Assembly (NCBI GenBank): GCA_033782935.1 | Contig: JAWQEG010000166.1 | Span: 896,001-960,000 of the forward strand | Direction of reading: 5' to 3' | DNA from: Petrolisthes cinctipes | Lineage: Eukaryota; Arthropoda; Malacostraca; Decapoda; Porcellanidae | Length of the DNA: 64,000 bases | Shown here: positions 1-12,422 of the stretch, piece after piece | How the letters are laid out: each line of letters starts with the position of its first letter | Numbering within the stretch: the first letter of the stretch is position 1 | Translations under genes and position numbers: made by a program | Notes under the pieces: model-generated | The model's input: only the letters and a program-made list of their open reading frames with translations | Databases searched by the model: none | Told to the model about the DNA's origin: nothing

Positions 1-2644
1 GTAGGCATGTACAGATCGCTTCTGTGACCCAAAAACATAGAATTTTCAGGTGTTTTGAGCCTGAATTTGAGATATAAACGTGTACTGAAGATGCATGCAC
101 ATATCGACTTTGGGCACCTAAAATATCGATTTTGACCATGTTTTGGGTATGTATCTTGAAAACATTCTAGCAAGAAGTAGGCATGTACAGATCGCTTCTG
201 GGACCCCCCCAAAAAAACGAATTTTCGGGTGTTATGAGCCTTAATTCAATATATATACGGGTACAGATGATACATGCACATATCGACTTTGGGCACCCAA
301 AATATCGATTTTTAGCATGTTTTTGGCCTACATTTTGAAAATATTCTAGCACTGAGTAGGCATGTACAGATCGCTTCTGGAACCTAAAAATATCGAATTT
401 TCGGAAGTTTTGAGCCAGAATTTGGGATATAAACGGGTACAGAAGATGCATGGACATATGGACTTTGGGCCTCCAAAATATCGATTTTTTGCATATTTTA
501 GGCCTATATTTTTGAGAATGTTCTAGCACTGAGTAGGCATGTACAGATCGCTTCTTGGACCAAAAAATATCGAATTTTCAGGTGTTTTGAGCCTGAATTC
601 GATATATAAACGGGTACAGATGATGCATGCACATATCGACTTTGGGCACCCAAAATTTCGATTTTTAGCATGTTTTGGGCCTGTATTTTGAAAATACTTT
701 AACACGGAGTAGGCATGTACAGATCGCTTCTGGGACCTAAAAATATCGAAGTTACGGGTGTTTTGAGCCTGAATTTGTGATATAAACGGGTATTGAAGAT
801 GCATGCACATATCGACTTTTTGCACCTAAAATATCGATTTTGAGCAGGTTTTGGGTCTGTATCTTGAAAACATTCTAGCAAGGAGTAGGCATGTACAGAT
901 CGCTTCTGGGACCCAAAAATCTCGAATTTTCGGGTGTTTTGAGCCTGAATTCAATATATATACGTGTACAGATGATACATGCACATATCGACTTTGGGCA
1001 CCCAAAATATCGATTTTTAGCATGTTTTTGGCCTACATTTTGAAAATATTCTAGCACTGAATAGGCATGTACAGATCGCTTCTGGAACCTAAAAATATCG
1101 AATTTTCTTAAGTTTTGAGCCAGAATTTGGGATATAAACGGGTACAGAAGATGCATGGACATATGGACTTTGGGCCTCCAAAATATCGATTTTTAGCATA
1201 TTTTAGGCCTATATTTTTGAGAATATTCTAGCACTGAGTAGGCATGTACAGATCGCTTCTTGGACCAAAAAATATCGAATTTTCAGGTGTTTTGAGCCTG
1301 AATTCGATATATAAACGGGTACAGATGATGCATGCACATATCGACTTTGGGCACCCAAAATTTCGATTTTTAGCATGTTTTGGGCCTGTATTTTGAAAAT
1401 ACTTTAACACGGAGTAGGCATGTACAGATCGCTTCTGGGACCTAAAAATATCGAAGTTTCGGGTGTTTTGAGCCTGAATTTGTGATATAAACGGGTATTG
1501 AAGATGCATGCACATATCGACTTTTTGCACCTAAAATATCGATTTTGAGCAGGTTTTGGGTCTGTATCTTGAAAACATTCTAGCACTGAGTAGGCATGTA
1601 CAGATTGCTTCTGGGACCCAAAAATCTCGAATTTTCGGGTGTTTTGATCCTGAATTTGAGATATAAATAGGTACAGAACATGCATGCACATATCGACTTT
1701 GGGCACCGAAAATATCGATTTTGAGCATGTTTTGGGCCTGTATTTTGAAAATACTTTAACACGGAGTAGGCATGTACGGATCGCTTCTTGGACCCAGAAA
1801 TATCGAATTTTTAGGGGTTTTGAGCCTTAATTTGATATATAAACGGGTACAGAAGATACATGCACATATCGATTTTGGGCACCCAAAATATCGATTTTGA
1901 TCATGTTTTGGGCCTGTTTTTTTTAAATACTCTAACACGGAGTAGGCATGTACAGATCGCTTCTGGGACCCAAAAACATCGAACTTTCGGGTGTTATGAG
2001 CCTGAATTTGATATATAAACGGGTACAGATGATGCATGCACATATCGACTTTGGAAACCAAAAATATCTATTTTTAGCACGATTTGAGCCTATATTTTGA
2101 AAAAATTCTAGCACTGTGTAGGCATGTATAGATCGCTTCTGGGACTAAAAAATATCGAATTTTCGGGTGTTTTGAGCCTGAATTTGGGATATAAACGGGT
2201 ACAGAAGATGCATACACATATCGACTTTAGGCACATAAAATATCGATTTTCAACATGTTTTAAGCCTGTATTTTTAAAATACTCTAACACGGAGTAGGCA
2301 TGTACAGATCGCTTCTGGGACCCTAAAAAATAAAATTTTCGGTTGTTTTGAGCTTGAATTTGTGATATAAACGGGTAGAGAAGATGCATGCACATATCGA
2401 CTTTGGGCACCCAAAATATCGATTTTTAGCATGTTTTGGGCCTATATTTTGAAAAAATTCTAGCACTGAGTAGGCACGTACAGATCGCTTCTTGTACCAA
2501 AAATATCGATTTTTCGGGTATATTAAGCCTGAATTTGGGATATAAACGAGTTCAGAAGATGCATACACATATTGACTTTGGGCACCTAAAATATCGATTT
2601 TAAGCATGTTTTGGGCATATATTTTGAAAATATTCTAGCACTGA
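1..2644 (+). repeat. Fifteen-unit block, copy 1
   Basis: Units in this block recur in order from 2645, with a constant spacing of 2644 bp up to unit 4 (1/2645, 177/2821, 356/3000, 533/3177). The block includes an internal 4-unit duplication, so it is longer than its second copy. Marker units include the one with a C7A7 tract at about 204-217 and the one reading CTTCTTGGACC at 533. Confidence 0.85.
245..1654 (+). repeat. Local 4-unit tandem duplication (705-bp spacing)
   Basis: Units at 356, 533 and 709 recur at 1061, 1238 and 1414 with only a few differences. The TTCAATATATATACG tract of the unit at 177 (C at 247) recurs 705 bp later (C at 952) inside the unit at 885, whose first half is of another type. 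The crossover therefore lies inside a unit, near 949. The second copy of the block (2645-4216) lacks this duplication. Confidence 0.8.
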
Positions 2645-4216
2645 GTAGGCATGTACAGATCGCTTCTGTGACCCAAAAACATAGAATTTTCAGGTGTTTT
2701 GAGCCTGAATTTGAGATATAAACGTGTACTGATGATGCATGCACATATCGACTTTGGGCACCTAAAATATCGATTTTGACCATGTTTTGGGTCTGTATCT
2801 TGAAAACATTCTAGCAAGAAGTAGGCATGTACAGATCGCTTCTGGGACCCCCCAAAAAAAACGAATTTTCGGGTGTTATGAGCCTTAATTCAATATATAT
2901 ACGGGTACAGATGATACATGCACATATCGACTTTGGGCACCCAAAATATCGATTTTTAGCATGTTTTTGGCCTACATTTTGAAAATATTCTAGCACTGAG
3001 TAGGCATGTACAGATCGCTTCTGGAACCTAAAAATATCGAATTTTCGGAAGTTTTGAGCCAGAATTTGGGATATAAACGGGTACAGAAGATGCATGGACA
3101 TATGGACTTTGGGCCTCCAAAATATCGATTTTTAGCATATTTTAGGCCTATATATTTGAGAATATTCTAGCACTGAGTAGGCATGTACAGATCGCTTCTT
3201 GGACCAAAAAATATTGAATTTTCAGGTGTTTTGAGCCTGAATTCGATATATAAACGGGTACAGATGATGCATCACATATCGACTTTGGGCACCCAAAATT
3301 TCGATTTTTAGCATATTTTGGGCCTGTATTTTGAAAATACTTTAACACGGAGTAGGCATGTACAGATCGCTTCTGGGAACTAAAAATATCGAAGTTACGG
3401 GTGTTTTCAGCCTGAATTTGTGATATAAACGGGTATTGAAGATGCATGCACATATCGACTTTTTGCACCTAAAATATCGATTTTGAGCAGGTTTTGGGTC
3501 TGTATCTTGAAAACATTCTAGCAAGGAGTAGGCATGTACAGATCGCTTCTGGGACCCAAAAATCTCGAATTTTCGGGTGTTTTGAGCCTGAATTTGAGAT
3601 ATAAATAGGTACAGAACATGCATGCATGCATGGACCCAGAAATATCGAATTTTCAGGGGTTTTGAGCCTGAATTTGATATATAAACGGGTACAGAAGATA
3701 CATGCACATATCGATTTTGGGCACCCAAAATATCGATTTTGATCATGTTTTGGGCCTGTTTTTTTTAAATACTCTAACACGGAGTAGGCATGTACAGATC
3801 GCTTCTGGGACCCAAAAACATCGAACTTTCGGGTGTTATGAACCTGAATTTGATATATAAACGGGTACATAAGATGCATGCACATATCGACTTTGGAAAC
3901 CAAAAATATCTATTTTTAGCACGATTTGAGCCTATATTTTGAAAAAATTCTAGCACTGTGTAGGCATGTACAGATCGCTTCTGGGACTAAAAAATATCGA
4001 ATATTCGGGTGTTTTGAGCCTGAATTTGGGATATAAACGGGTACAGAAGATGCATACACATATCGACTTTAGGCACATAAAATATCGATTTTCAACATGT
4101 TTTAAGCCTGTATTTTTAAAATACTCTAACACGGAGTAGGCATGTACAGATCGCTTCTGGGACCCTAAAAAATAAAATTTTCGGTTGTTTTGAGCTTGAA
4201 TTTGTGATATAAACGG
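2645..4216 (+). repeat. Fifteen-unit block, copy 2 (shortened)
   Basis: This copy matches 1-884, then 1590 onward: 3528 pairs with 1590, 3784 with 1942, 3960 with 2118, and 4136 with 2294. It lacks the extra four units and carries a 96-bp deletion near 3630. Homology ends near 4217, where the unit at 4136 switches from GGGTAGAG to GGGTATTG. Confidence 0.8.
3528..3783 (+). repeat. Fused unit with a 96-bp deletion
   Basis: Two units that should occupy 352 bp occupy 256 bp. The B half of the first unit runs into the A half of the next at about 3618-3632, in a GCATGCATGCATGG run. The homologous intact pair starts at 1590. The repeated ATGC at the joint fits slippage or end joining at short homology. 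Confidence 0.8.
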
Positions 4217-4492
4217 GTATTGAAGATGCATGCACATATCGACTTTTTGCACCTAAAATATCGATTTTGACCATGTTTTGGGTCTGTATCTTGAAAACAT
4301 TCTTGCAAGGAGTAGGCATGTACAGATCGCTTCTGGGACCTAAAAAATAAAAAACGAATTTTCGGGCATTTTAAGCCAGAATTTGAGATATAAACGGGTA
4401 CAGAAAATGCATGCACATATCGACTTTGGGCACCGAAAATATCGATTTTGAGCATGTTTTGGGCCTGTATTTTGAAAATACTCTTACACGGA

Positions 4493-5906
4493 GTAGGCAT
4501 GTACGGATCGCTACTAGGACCCAAAAATATCGAATATTCGAGTGTTATGAGCCTAAATTTGAGATATAAACGGGTACAGAAGATGAATGCACATATTGAC
4601 TTTGGCCATATAAAATATCGATTTTCAATATGTTTTGGGCCTGTATTTTTAAAATACTCTAACACGGAGTAGGCATGTACATATCGCTTCTGGGACCCTA
4701 AACAATAAAATTTTCGGTTGTTTTGAGCTTGAATTTGTGCTATAAACGGGTATTGAAGATGAATGCACATATCGACTTTTTGCACCTAAAATATCGATTT
4801 TGACCATGTTTTGGGTCTGTATCTTGAAAACATTCTTGCAAGGAGTAGGCATGTACAGATCGCTTCTGGGACCTAAAAAAAAAAACGAATTTTCGGGCAT
4901 TTTAAGCCTGAATTTGAGATATAAACGGTTGCAGAACATGCATGCACATATCGACTTTGGGCACCTAAAATATCGACTTTGAGTATGTTTTGGGCCTGTA
5001 TTCTGAAAATACTCTTACACGGAGTAGGCATGTACATATCGCATCTGGGACACAAACATATCAAATTTTCTGGTGTTTTGAGCCTGAATTTGGGTTATAA
5101 ACGGGTACAGAAGATTTATACGCATATTGACTTTGGGCACCTAAAATATCGATTTTCAGCATGTTTTTGGCCTATATTTTAAAAATATTCTAGCACTGAG
5201 TAGGCATGTACAGATCGCTTCTGGGACCCTAAAAAATTTAATTTTCGGTTGTTTTGAGCTTGAATTTGTGATATAAACGGGTATTGAAGATGCATGCACA
5301 TATCGACTTTTTGCACCTAAAATATCGATTTTGACCATGTTTTGGGTCTGTATCTTGAAAACATTCTTGCAAGGAGTAGGCATGTACAGATCGCTTCTGG
5401 GACCTAAAAAAAAAAACGAATTTTCGGGCATTTTAAGCCAGAATTTGAGATATAAACGGGTACAGAAAATGCATGCACATATCGACTTTGGGCACCGAAA
5501 ATATCGATTTTGAGCATGTTTTGGGCCTGTATTTTGAAAATACTCTTACGCGGAGTAGGCATGTACGGATCGCTTCTTGGACTCAAAAATATCGATTTTT
5601 CAGGGGTTTTGAGCCTGAATTTGATATATAAACGGGTACAGTAGATGCATGCACATATCGATTTTGGGCACCCAAAATATCGATTTTGATCATGTTTTGG
5701 GCCTGTTGTTTTTAAATACTCTAACACGGAGTAGGCATGTACCGATCGCTTATGGGATCCAAAAACATCGAATTTTCGGGTGTTTTGAGCCTGAATTTGG
5801 GATATAAACGGGTACAGAAGAAGCATACACATATCGACTTTAGGCACATAAAATATCGATTTTCAGCATGTTTTAGGCCTGTATTTTGAAAATATTCTAG
5901 CACTGA
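4493..5906 (+). repeat. Eight-unit repeat of 1414 bp, copy a
   Basis: The block starts with the GCTACTAGGACCC unit. It continues through units marked by CCCTAAACAATAAAA, an 11-A tract before CGAATTTTCGGGCATT, GGGACACAAACATATC, CCCTAAAAAATTTAA, a second 11-A tract, CTTCTTGGACTC and CTTATGGGATCC. The same order returns at 5907 and again from 24044. Confidence 0.85.
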
Positions 5907-6613
5907 GTAGGCAGGTACAGATCGCTACTAGGACCCAAAAATATCGAATATTCGAGTGTTATGAGCCTAAATTTGAGATATAAACGGGTACAGAAGATGA
6001 ATTCACATATTGACTTTGGCCACATAAAATATCGATTTTCAATATGTTTTGGGCCTGTATTTTTAAAATACTCTAACACGGAGTAGGCATGTACATATCG
6101 CTTCTGGGACCCTAAACAATAAAATTTTCGGTTGTTTTGAGCTTGAATTTGTGCTATAAACGGGTATTGAAGATGAATGCACATATCGACTTTTTGCACC
6201 TAAAATATCGATTTTGACCATGTTTTGGGTCTGTATCTTGAAAACATTCTTGCAAGGAGTAGGCATGTACAGATCGCTTCTGGGACCTAAAAAAAAAAAC
6301 GAATTTTCGGGCATTTTAAGCCTGAATTTGAGATATAAACGGTTGCAGAACATGCATGCACATATCGACTTTGGGCACCTAAAATATCGATTTTGAGTAT
6401 GTTTTGGGCCTGTATTTTGAAAATACTCTTACACGGAGTAGGCATGTACATATCGCTTCTGGGACACAAACATATCAAATTTTCTGGTGTTTTGAGCCTG
6501 AATTTGGGATATAAACGGGTACAGAAGATGTATACGCATATTGACTTTGGGCACCTAAAATATCGATTTTCAGCATGTTTTTGGCCTATATTTTAAAAAT
6601 ATTCTAGCACTGA
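5907..6613 (+). repeat. Eight-unit repeat, copy b (first four units only)
   Basis: Four units match 4493-5199 at a spacing of 1414 bp. At 6614 the expected CCCTAAAAAATTTAA unit is replaced by one reading CTGTGACCCAAAAGTATC, so the copy is broken off. Confidence 0.82.
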
Positions 6614-8114
6614 GTAGGCATGTACAGATCGCTTCTGTGACCCAAAAGTATCAAATTTTCGGTTGTTTTGAGCCAGAATTTGGGATATAAACGGGTACAG
6701 AATATGCATAAACATATTGACTTTGGCCACCTAAAATATCGATTTTCAGCATGTTTTGGGCCTGTTTTTTGAAAATACTCCAACACGGAGTAGGCATGTA
6801 CATATCGCTTCTGGGACCCAAAAATATCGAATTTTCGGGTGTTCTGAGCCTGAATTTGAGATATAAACGAATACTGAAGATGTATGCACATATCGACTTT
6901 TTGCATATAAAATATCGATATTGACCATGTTTTGGGTCTGCATCTTGAAAACATTCTAGGAAGGAGTAGGCATGTACAGATCGCATCTGGGACACAAACA
7001 TATCGAATTTTCTGGTGTTTTGAGCCTGAATTTGAGATATAAACGGGTACAGAAGATGCATGCACATATGGACTTTGGGCACCTAAAATATCTATTTTTA
7101 GCATGTTTTTGGCATATATTTTGAAAATATTTTAGCACTGAGTAGGCATGTACAGATCGCTTCTGGGACCCAAAAATATCGAATTTTTGGTTGCTTTGAA
7201 CCTGAATTTGATATATAAACGGGTACAGAAGATGCATGCACATATCGACTTTTTGCACCTTAAATATCAATTTTCAGTATGTTTTGGGCCTATATTTTGA
7301 AAATATTCTAGCACTGAGTAGGCATGTACAGATCGCTTCTGGGACCCAAAAATATCAAATTTTCTTTCGTTTTGAGCCTGAATTTGGGTTATAGACGGGT
7401 ACAGAAGATGCATACACATATTGACTTTGGGCACCTAAAATATCGATTTTAAGCATGTTTTGGGCCTATATTTTGAAAATATTCTAGCACTGAGTAGGCA
7501 TGTACAGATCGCTTCTGTGACCCAAAAACATCGAATATTCGGGTGTTTTGAGTCTGAATTTGAGATATAAACGTGTACTGAAGATGCATGCACATATCGA
7601 CTTTTTGCACCTAATATATCGATTTTGACCATGTTTTGGGTCTGAATCTTGAAAATATTCTAGCATTGAGTAGGCATGTACAGATCGCTTCTGTGACCCA
7701 AAAATATCGAATTTTCGGGTGTTTTGAGCCTGAATTTGAGATATAAACGGGTACAGAAGATGCATACACATATCGACTTTTTGCACCTAAAATATAGATT
7801 TTTAGCATGTTTTGGGTCTACATTTTAAAAATATTCTAGCACTGAGTAGGCATGTACAGATCGCTTCTGGGACCCAAAAAAATTGAATTTTCGGGTGTTT
7901 TGAACCTGAATTTGAGATATAAACGGGTTCTGAAGATGCATGCACATATCGACTTTTTGCACCTAAAATATCGATTTTTAGCATTTTTTGTTCCTATATT
8001 TTGAAAATATTTTAACACGGAGAAGGCATGTACAGATCGCTTCTGGGACCTAAAAATATCGAATTTTCGGTTGTTTTGAAACCTGAATTTGAGATATAAA
8101 CGGGTACTGAAGAT
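6614..8114 (+). repeat. Assorted satellite units without a local HOR
   Basis: Successive units here do not repeat as a group inside this stretch. Most of it recurs near 28639-29480, where one unit (about 7144-7319) is missing. The 7800-8030 part resembles 21880-22090. There is no gene or non-satellite sequence. Confidence 0.8.
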
Positions 8115-9607
8115 GCATGCACATATCGACTTTAGACACATAAAATATCGATTTTGAGCAGGTTTTGGGTCTGTATCTTGAAAACATTCTAGCAAGGAGT
8201 AGGCATGTACAGATCGCATCTGGGACCCAAAAATATCGATTTTTCGGGTGTTTTGAGCCTGAATTTGAGATATAGACGGGTACAGAACATGCATGCATAT
8301 ATCGACTTTGGGCTCCGAAAATATCGATTTTTAGCATGTTTTGGGCCTATATTTTAAAAATTCTCTTACACGGAGTAGGCATTTACAGATCGCTTATGGG
8401 ACCCTAAAATATCGAATTTTCTGGTGTTTTGAGCCTGAATTTGGGTTATAAACGGGTACAGAAGATGCATACACATATTGACTTTGGGCATCTAAAATAT
8501 CAATTTTCAGTATGTCATGGGCCTATATTTTGAAAATATTCTAGCACTGAGTAGGCATATACAGATCGCTTCGGGGACTCAAAAATATCGAATTTTCGGT
8601 TGTTTTGAGCCAGAATTTGGGATATAAACGGGTACAGAAGATGCATAAACATATTGACTTTGGCCACCTATAATATCAATTGTTAGCATGTTTTGGTCCT
8701 GTTTTTTTTAAATACTCTAACATGGAGTAGGCATGTACAGATCACTTCTGGGACCCAAAAATATCGAATTTTCGGGTGTTTTGAGCTTGAATTTGAGATA
8801 TAAACGGGTACTGAAGATGCATGCACATATCGACTTTTTGCACCTAAAATATCGATTTTTAACATATTTTGGGCCTGTATTTTGAAAATACTCTAACACG
8901 GAGTAGGCATGTACAGATCGCTTCTGGGACCCAAAAATATCGAATTTTCGGTTGTTTGGAGCCTGAATTTGGGATATAAACGGGTACAGAATATGCATAA
9001 ACATATTGACATTGGCCACCTGAAATATCGATTTTCAGCATGTTTTGGGCCTGTTTTTTTTTAAATACTCTAACACGGAGTAGGCATGTACATATCGCTT
9101 CTGGGACCCAAAAATCTCGAATTTTCGGGTGTTTTGAGCCTGAATTTGAGATATAAACGGGTACTGAGGATGTATGCACATATCGACTTTTTGCACCTAA
9201 TATATCGATATTGACCATGTTTTGGGTCTGCATCTTGAAAACATTCTAGGAAAGAGTAGGCATGTACAGATCGATTCTGGGACACAAACATATCGAATTT
9301 TCTGTTGTTTTGAGCCTGAATTTGAGATATAAACGGGTACAGAAGATGCATGCACATATCGACTTTGGACACCTAAAATATCGATTTTTAGCACGATTTG
9401 AGCCAATATTTTGAAAAAATTCGAGCAATGAGTAGGCATTTACAGATCGCTTCAGGGAGCCAAAAATATAGAATTTTCTAGTGTTTTGAGCATGAATTTG
9501 GGATATAAACGGCTACAGAAGATGCTTGCACATATCGACTTTTTGCACCTAAAATATGGATTTTTAGCATGTTTTGGGCTTTTATTTTAAAAATATTCTA
9601 GCACTAA
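8115..9607 (+). repeat. Rearranged lead-in copy of the 16-unit HOR
   Basis: Units 13-16 of the HOR (the CATCTGGGACCC unit at 8199 pairs with 11895, 21 units away) are followed at 8727 by a hybrid of position 1 and position 7, then positions 8-11. At 9608 a position-12 unit fuses into position 1. Six units and then five units are thus skipped relative to the full HOR. Confidence 0.75.
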
Positions 9608-12422
9608 GTTGGCATGTACAAATCACTTCTGGTACCCAAAAAAATCGAAATTTCGGGTGTTTTGAGCCTGAATTTGGGATATAAACGGGTATAGAAGATG
9701 CATACACATATTGACTTTGGACACCTAAAATATCGATTTCAGCATGTTTTGGGCCTATATCTTGAAAATATTCTAGCATTGAGTAGGCATGTACAGATCG
9801 CTTCTGTGACCCAAAAATATCGAATTTTCGGGTGTTTTGAGCCTGAATTTGAGATATAAACGGGTACAGAAGATAAATACACATATCGACTTTGGGCACC
9901 CAAAATATCGATTTTTAGCATGTTTTGGGCCTATATTTTCAAATTATTCTAGCACTGAGTAGGCATGTACAGATCGCTTAAGGGACACAAAAATATCGAA
10001 TTTTCGGTTGTTTTAAGCCTGAATTTGGGATATAAACGGGTACAGAATATGCATAAACATATTGACATTGGCCACCTAAAATATCGATTTTCAGCATGTT
10101 TTGGGCATGTTTTTTTAAAATACTCTAACACGGAGTAGGCATGTACAGATCGCTTCTGGAACCCAAAAATATCGAATTTTCGGAGGTTTTCAGCCTGAAT
10201 TTGGGATATAAACGGGTATAGAAGATGCATACACATATTGACTTTGGACACCTAAAATATCGATTTCAGCATGTTTTGGGCCTATATCTTGAAAATATTC
10301 TAGCATTGAGTAGGCATGTACAGATCGCTTCTGTGACCCAAAAATATCGAATTTTCGGGTGTTTTGAGCCTGAATTTGAGATATAAACGGGTACAGAAGA
10401 TAAATACACATATCGACTTTGGGCACCCAAAATATCGATTTTTAGCATGTTTTGGGCCTATATTTTCGAATTATTCTAGCACTGAGTAGGCATGTACAGA
10501 TCGCTTCAGGGACCCAAAAATATCGAATTTTCGGTTGTTTTGAGCCTGAATTTGGGATATAAACGGGTACAGAATATGCATAAACATATTGACATTGGCC
10601 ACCTAAAATATCGATTTTCAGCATGTTTTGGGCCTGTTTTTTTAAAATACTCTAACACGGAGTAGGCATGTACATATCGCTTATGGGACCCAAAAATATC
10701 GAATTTTCGGGTGTTTTGAGCCTGAATTTGAGATATAAACGGGTACTGAAGATGCATGCACATATCGACTTTTTGCACCTAAAATATCGATTTTTAACAT
10801 ATTTTGGGCCTGTATTTTGAAAATACTCTAACACGGAGTAGGCATGTACAGATCGCTTCTGGGACCCAAAAATATCGAATTTTCGGTTGTTTGGAGCCTG
10901 AATTTGGGATATAAACGGGTACAGAATATGCATAAACATATTGACATTGGCCACCTGAAATATCGATTTTCAGCATGTTTTGGGCCTGTTTTTTTTTAAA
11001 TACTCTAACACGGAGTAGGCATGTACATATCGCTTCTGGGACCCAAAAATCTCGAATTTTCGGGTGTTTTGAGCCTGAATTTGAGATATAAACGGGTACT
11101 GAGGATGTATGCACATATCGACTTTTTGCACCTAATATATCGATATTGACCATGTTTTGGGTCTGCATCTTGAAAACATTCTAGGAAAGAGTAGGCATGT
11201 ACAGATCGATTCTGGGACACAAACATATCGAATTTTCTGTTGTTTTGAGCCTGAATTTGAGATATAAACGGGTACAGAAGATGCATGCACATATCGACTT
11301 TGGACACCTAAAATATCGATTTTTAGCACGATTTGAGCCAATATTTTGAAAAAATACGAGCAATGAGTAGGCATTTACAGATCGCTTCAGGGAGCCAAAA
11401 ATATAGAATTTTCTAGTGTTTTGAGCATGAATTTGGGATATAAACGGCTACAGAAGATGCTTGCACATATCGACTTTTTGCACCTAAAATATGGATTTTT
11501 AGCATGTTTTGGGCTTTTATTTTAAAAATATTCTAGCACTAAGTTGGCATGTACAAATCACTTCTGGTACCCAAAAAAATCGAAATTTCGGGTGTTTTGA
11601 GCCTGAATTTGGGATATAAACGGGTACAGAAGATGCATACACATATTGACTTTAGGAATCTAAAATATCGATTTTCAGCATGTTTTGGGCCTGTATTTTG
11701 TAAATACTCTAACACGGAGTAGGCATGTACAGATCGCTTTTGGGACCCAAAAAAATCGAATTTTCGGGTGTTTTGAGCCTGAATTTGGGATATAAAAGGG
11801 TACAGAAGATGCATGCACATATCGACTTTTGACACATAAAATATCGATTTTGAGCAGGTTTTGTGTCTGTATCTTGAAAACATTCTAGCAAGGAGTAGGC
11901 ATGTACAGATCGCATCTGGGACCCAAAAATATCGATTTTTCGGGTGTTTTGAGCCTGAATTTGAGATATAGACGGGTACAGAACATGCATGCATATATCG
12001 ACTTTGGGCTCCGAAAATATCGATTTTTAGCATATTTTGGGCCAATATTTTAAAAATTCTCTTACACGGAGTAGGCATTTACAGATCGCTTATGGGACCC
12101 AAAAATATCGAATTTTCTGGTGTTTTGAGCCTGAATTTGGGTTATAAACGGGTACAGAAGATGCATACACATATTGACTTTGGGCATCTAAAATATCAAT
12201 TTTCAGTATGTCATGGGCCTATATTTTGAAAATATTCTAGAACTGAGTAGGCATATACAGATCGCTTCTGGGACTCAAAAATATCAATTTTTCGGTTCTT
12301 TTGAGCCAGAATTTGGGATATAAACGGGTACAGAAGATGCATAAACATATTGACTTTGGCCACCTATAATATCAATTGTTAGCATGTTTTGGTCCTGTTT
12401 TTTTAAAATACTCTAACATGGG
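9608..12422 (+). repeat. 16-unit HOR, copy 1 (2815 bp)
   Basis: I set the phase at the unit reading CAAATCACTTCTGGTACCC, which recurs at 12423, 15239, 18056 and 19992. Positions 2-4 and 5-7 contain a sub-repeat spaced 527 bp (three units) apart. Position 12 is a close paralogue of position 1. This copy is less like copies 2 and 3 than they are like each other. Confidence 0.88.

Noticed and set aside
3528..3783. Window edge or assembly gap at the short unit
   Set aside because: The sequence reads continuously through the joint, and both flanks align to the intact pair at 1590-1941, so a deletion is the simpler explanation.
4165..4785. Open reading frame of 206 codons on the minus strand, the longest in the window
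   Set aside because: Its product is the satellite translated. The same peptide strings occur in all three minus frames of neighbouring units, because 176 is not a multiple of three and the frame rotates each unit. There is no domain, no codon bias distinct from the repeat, and no conserved start across copies.
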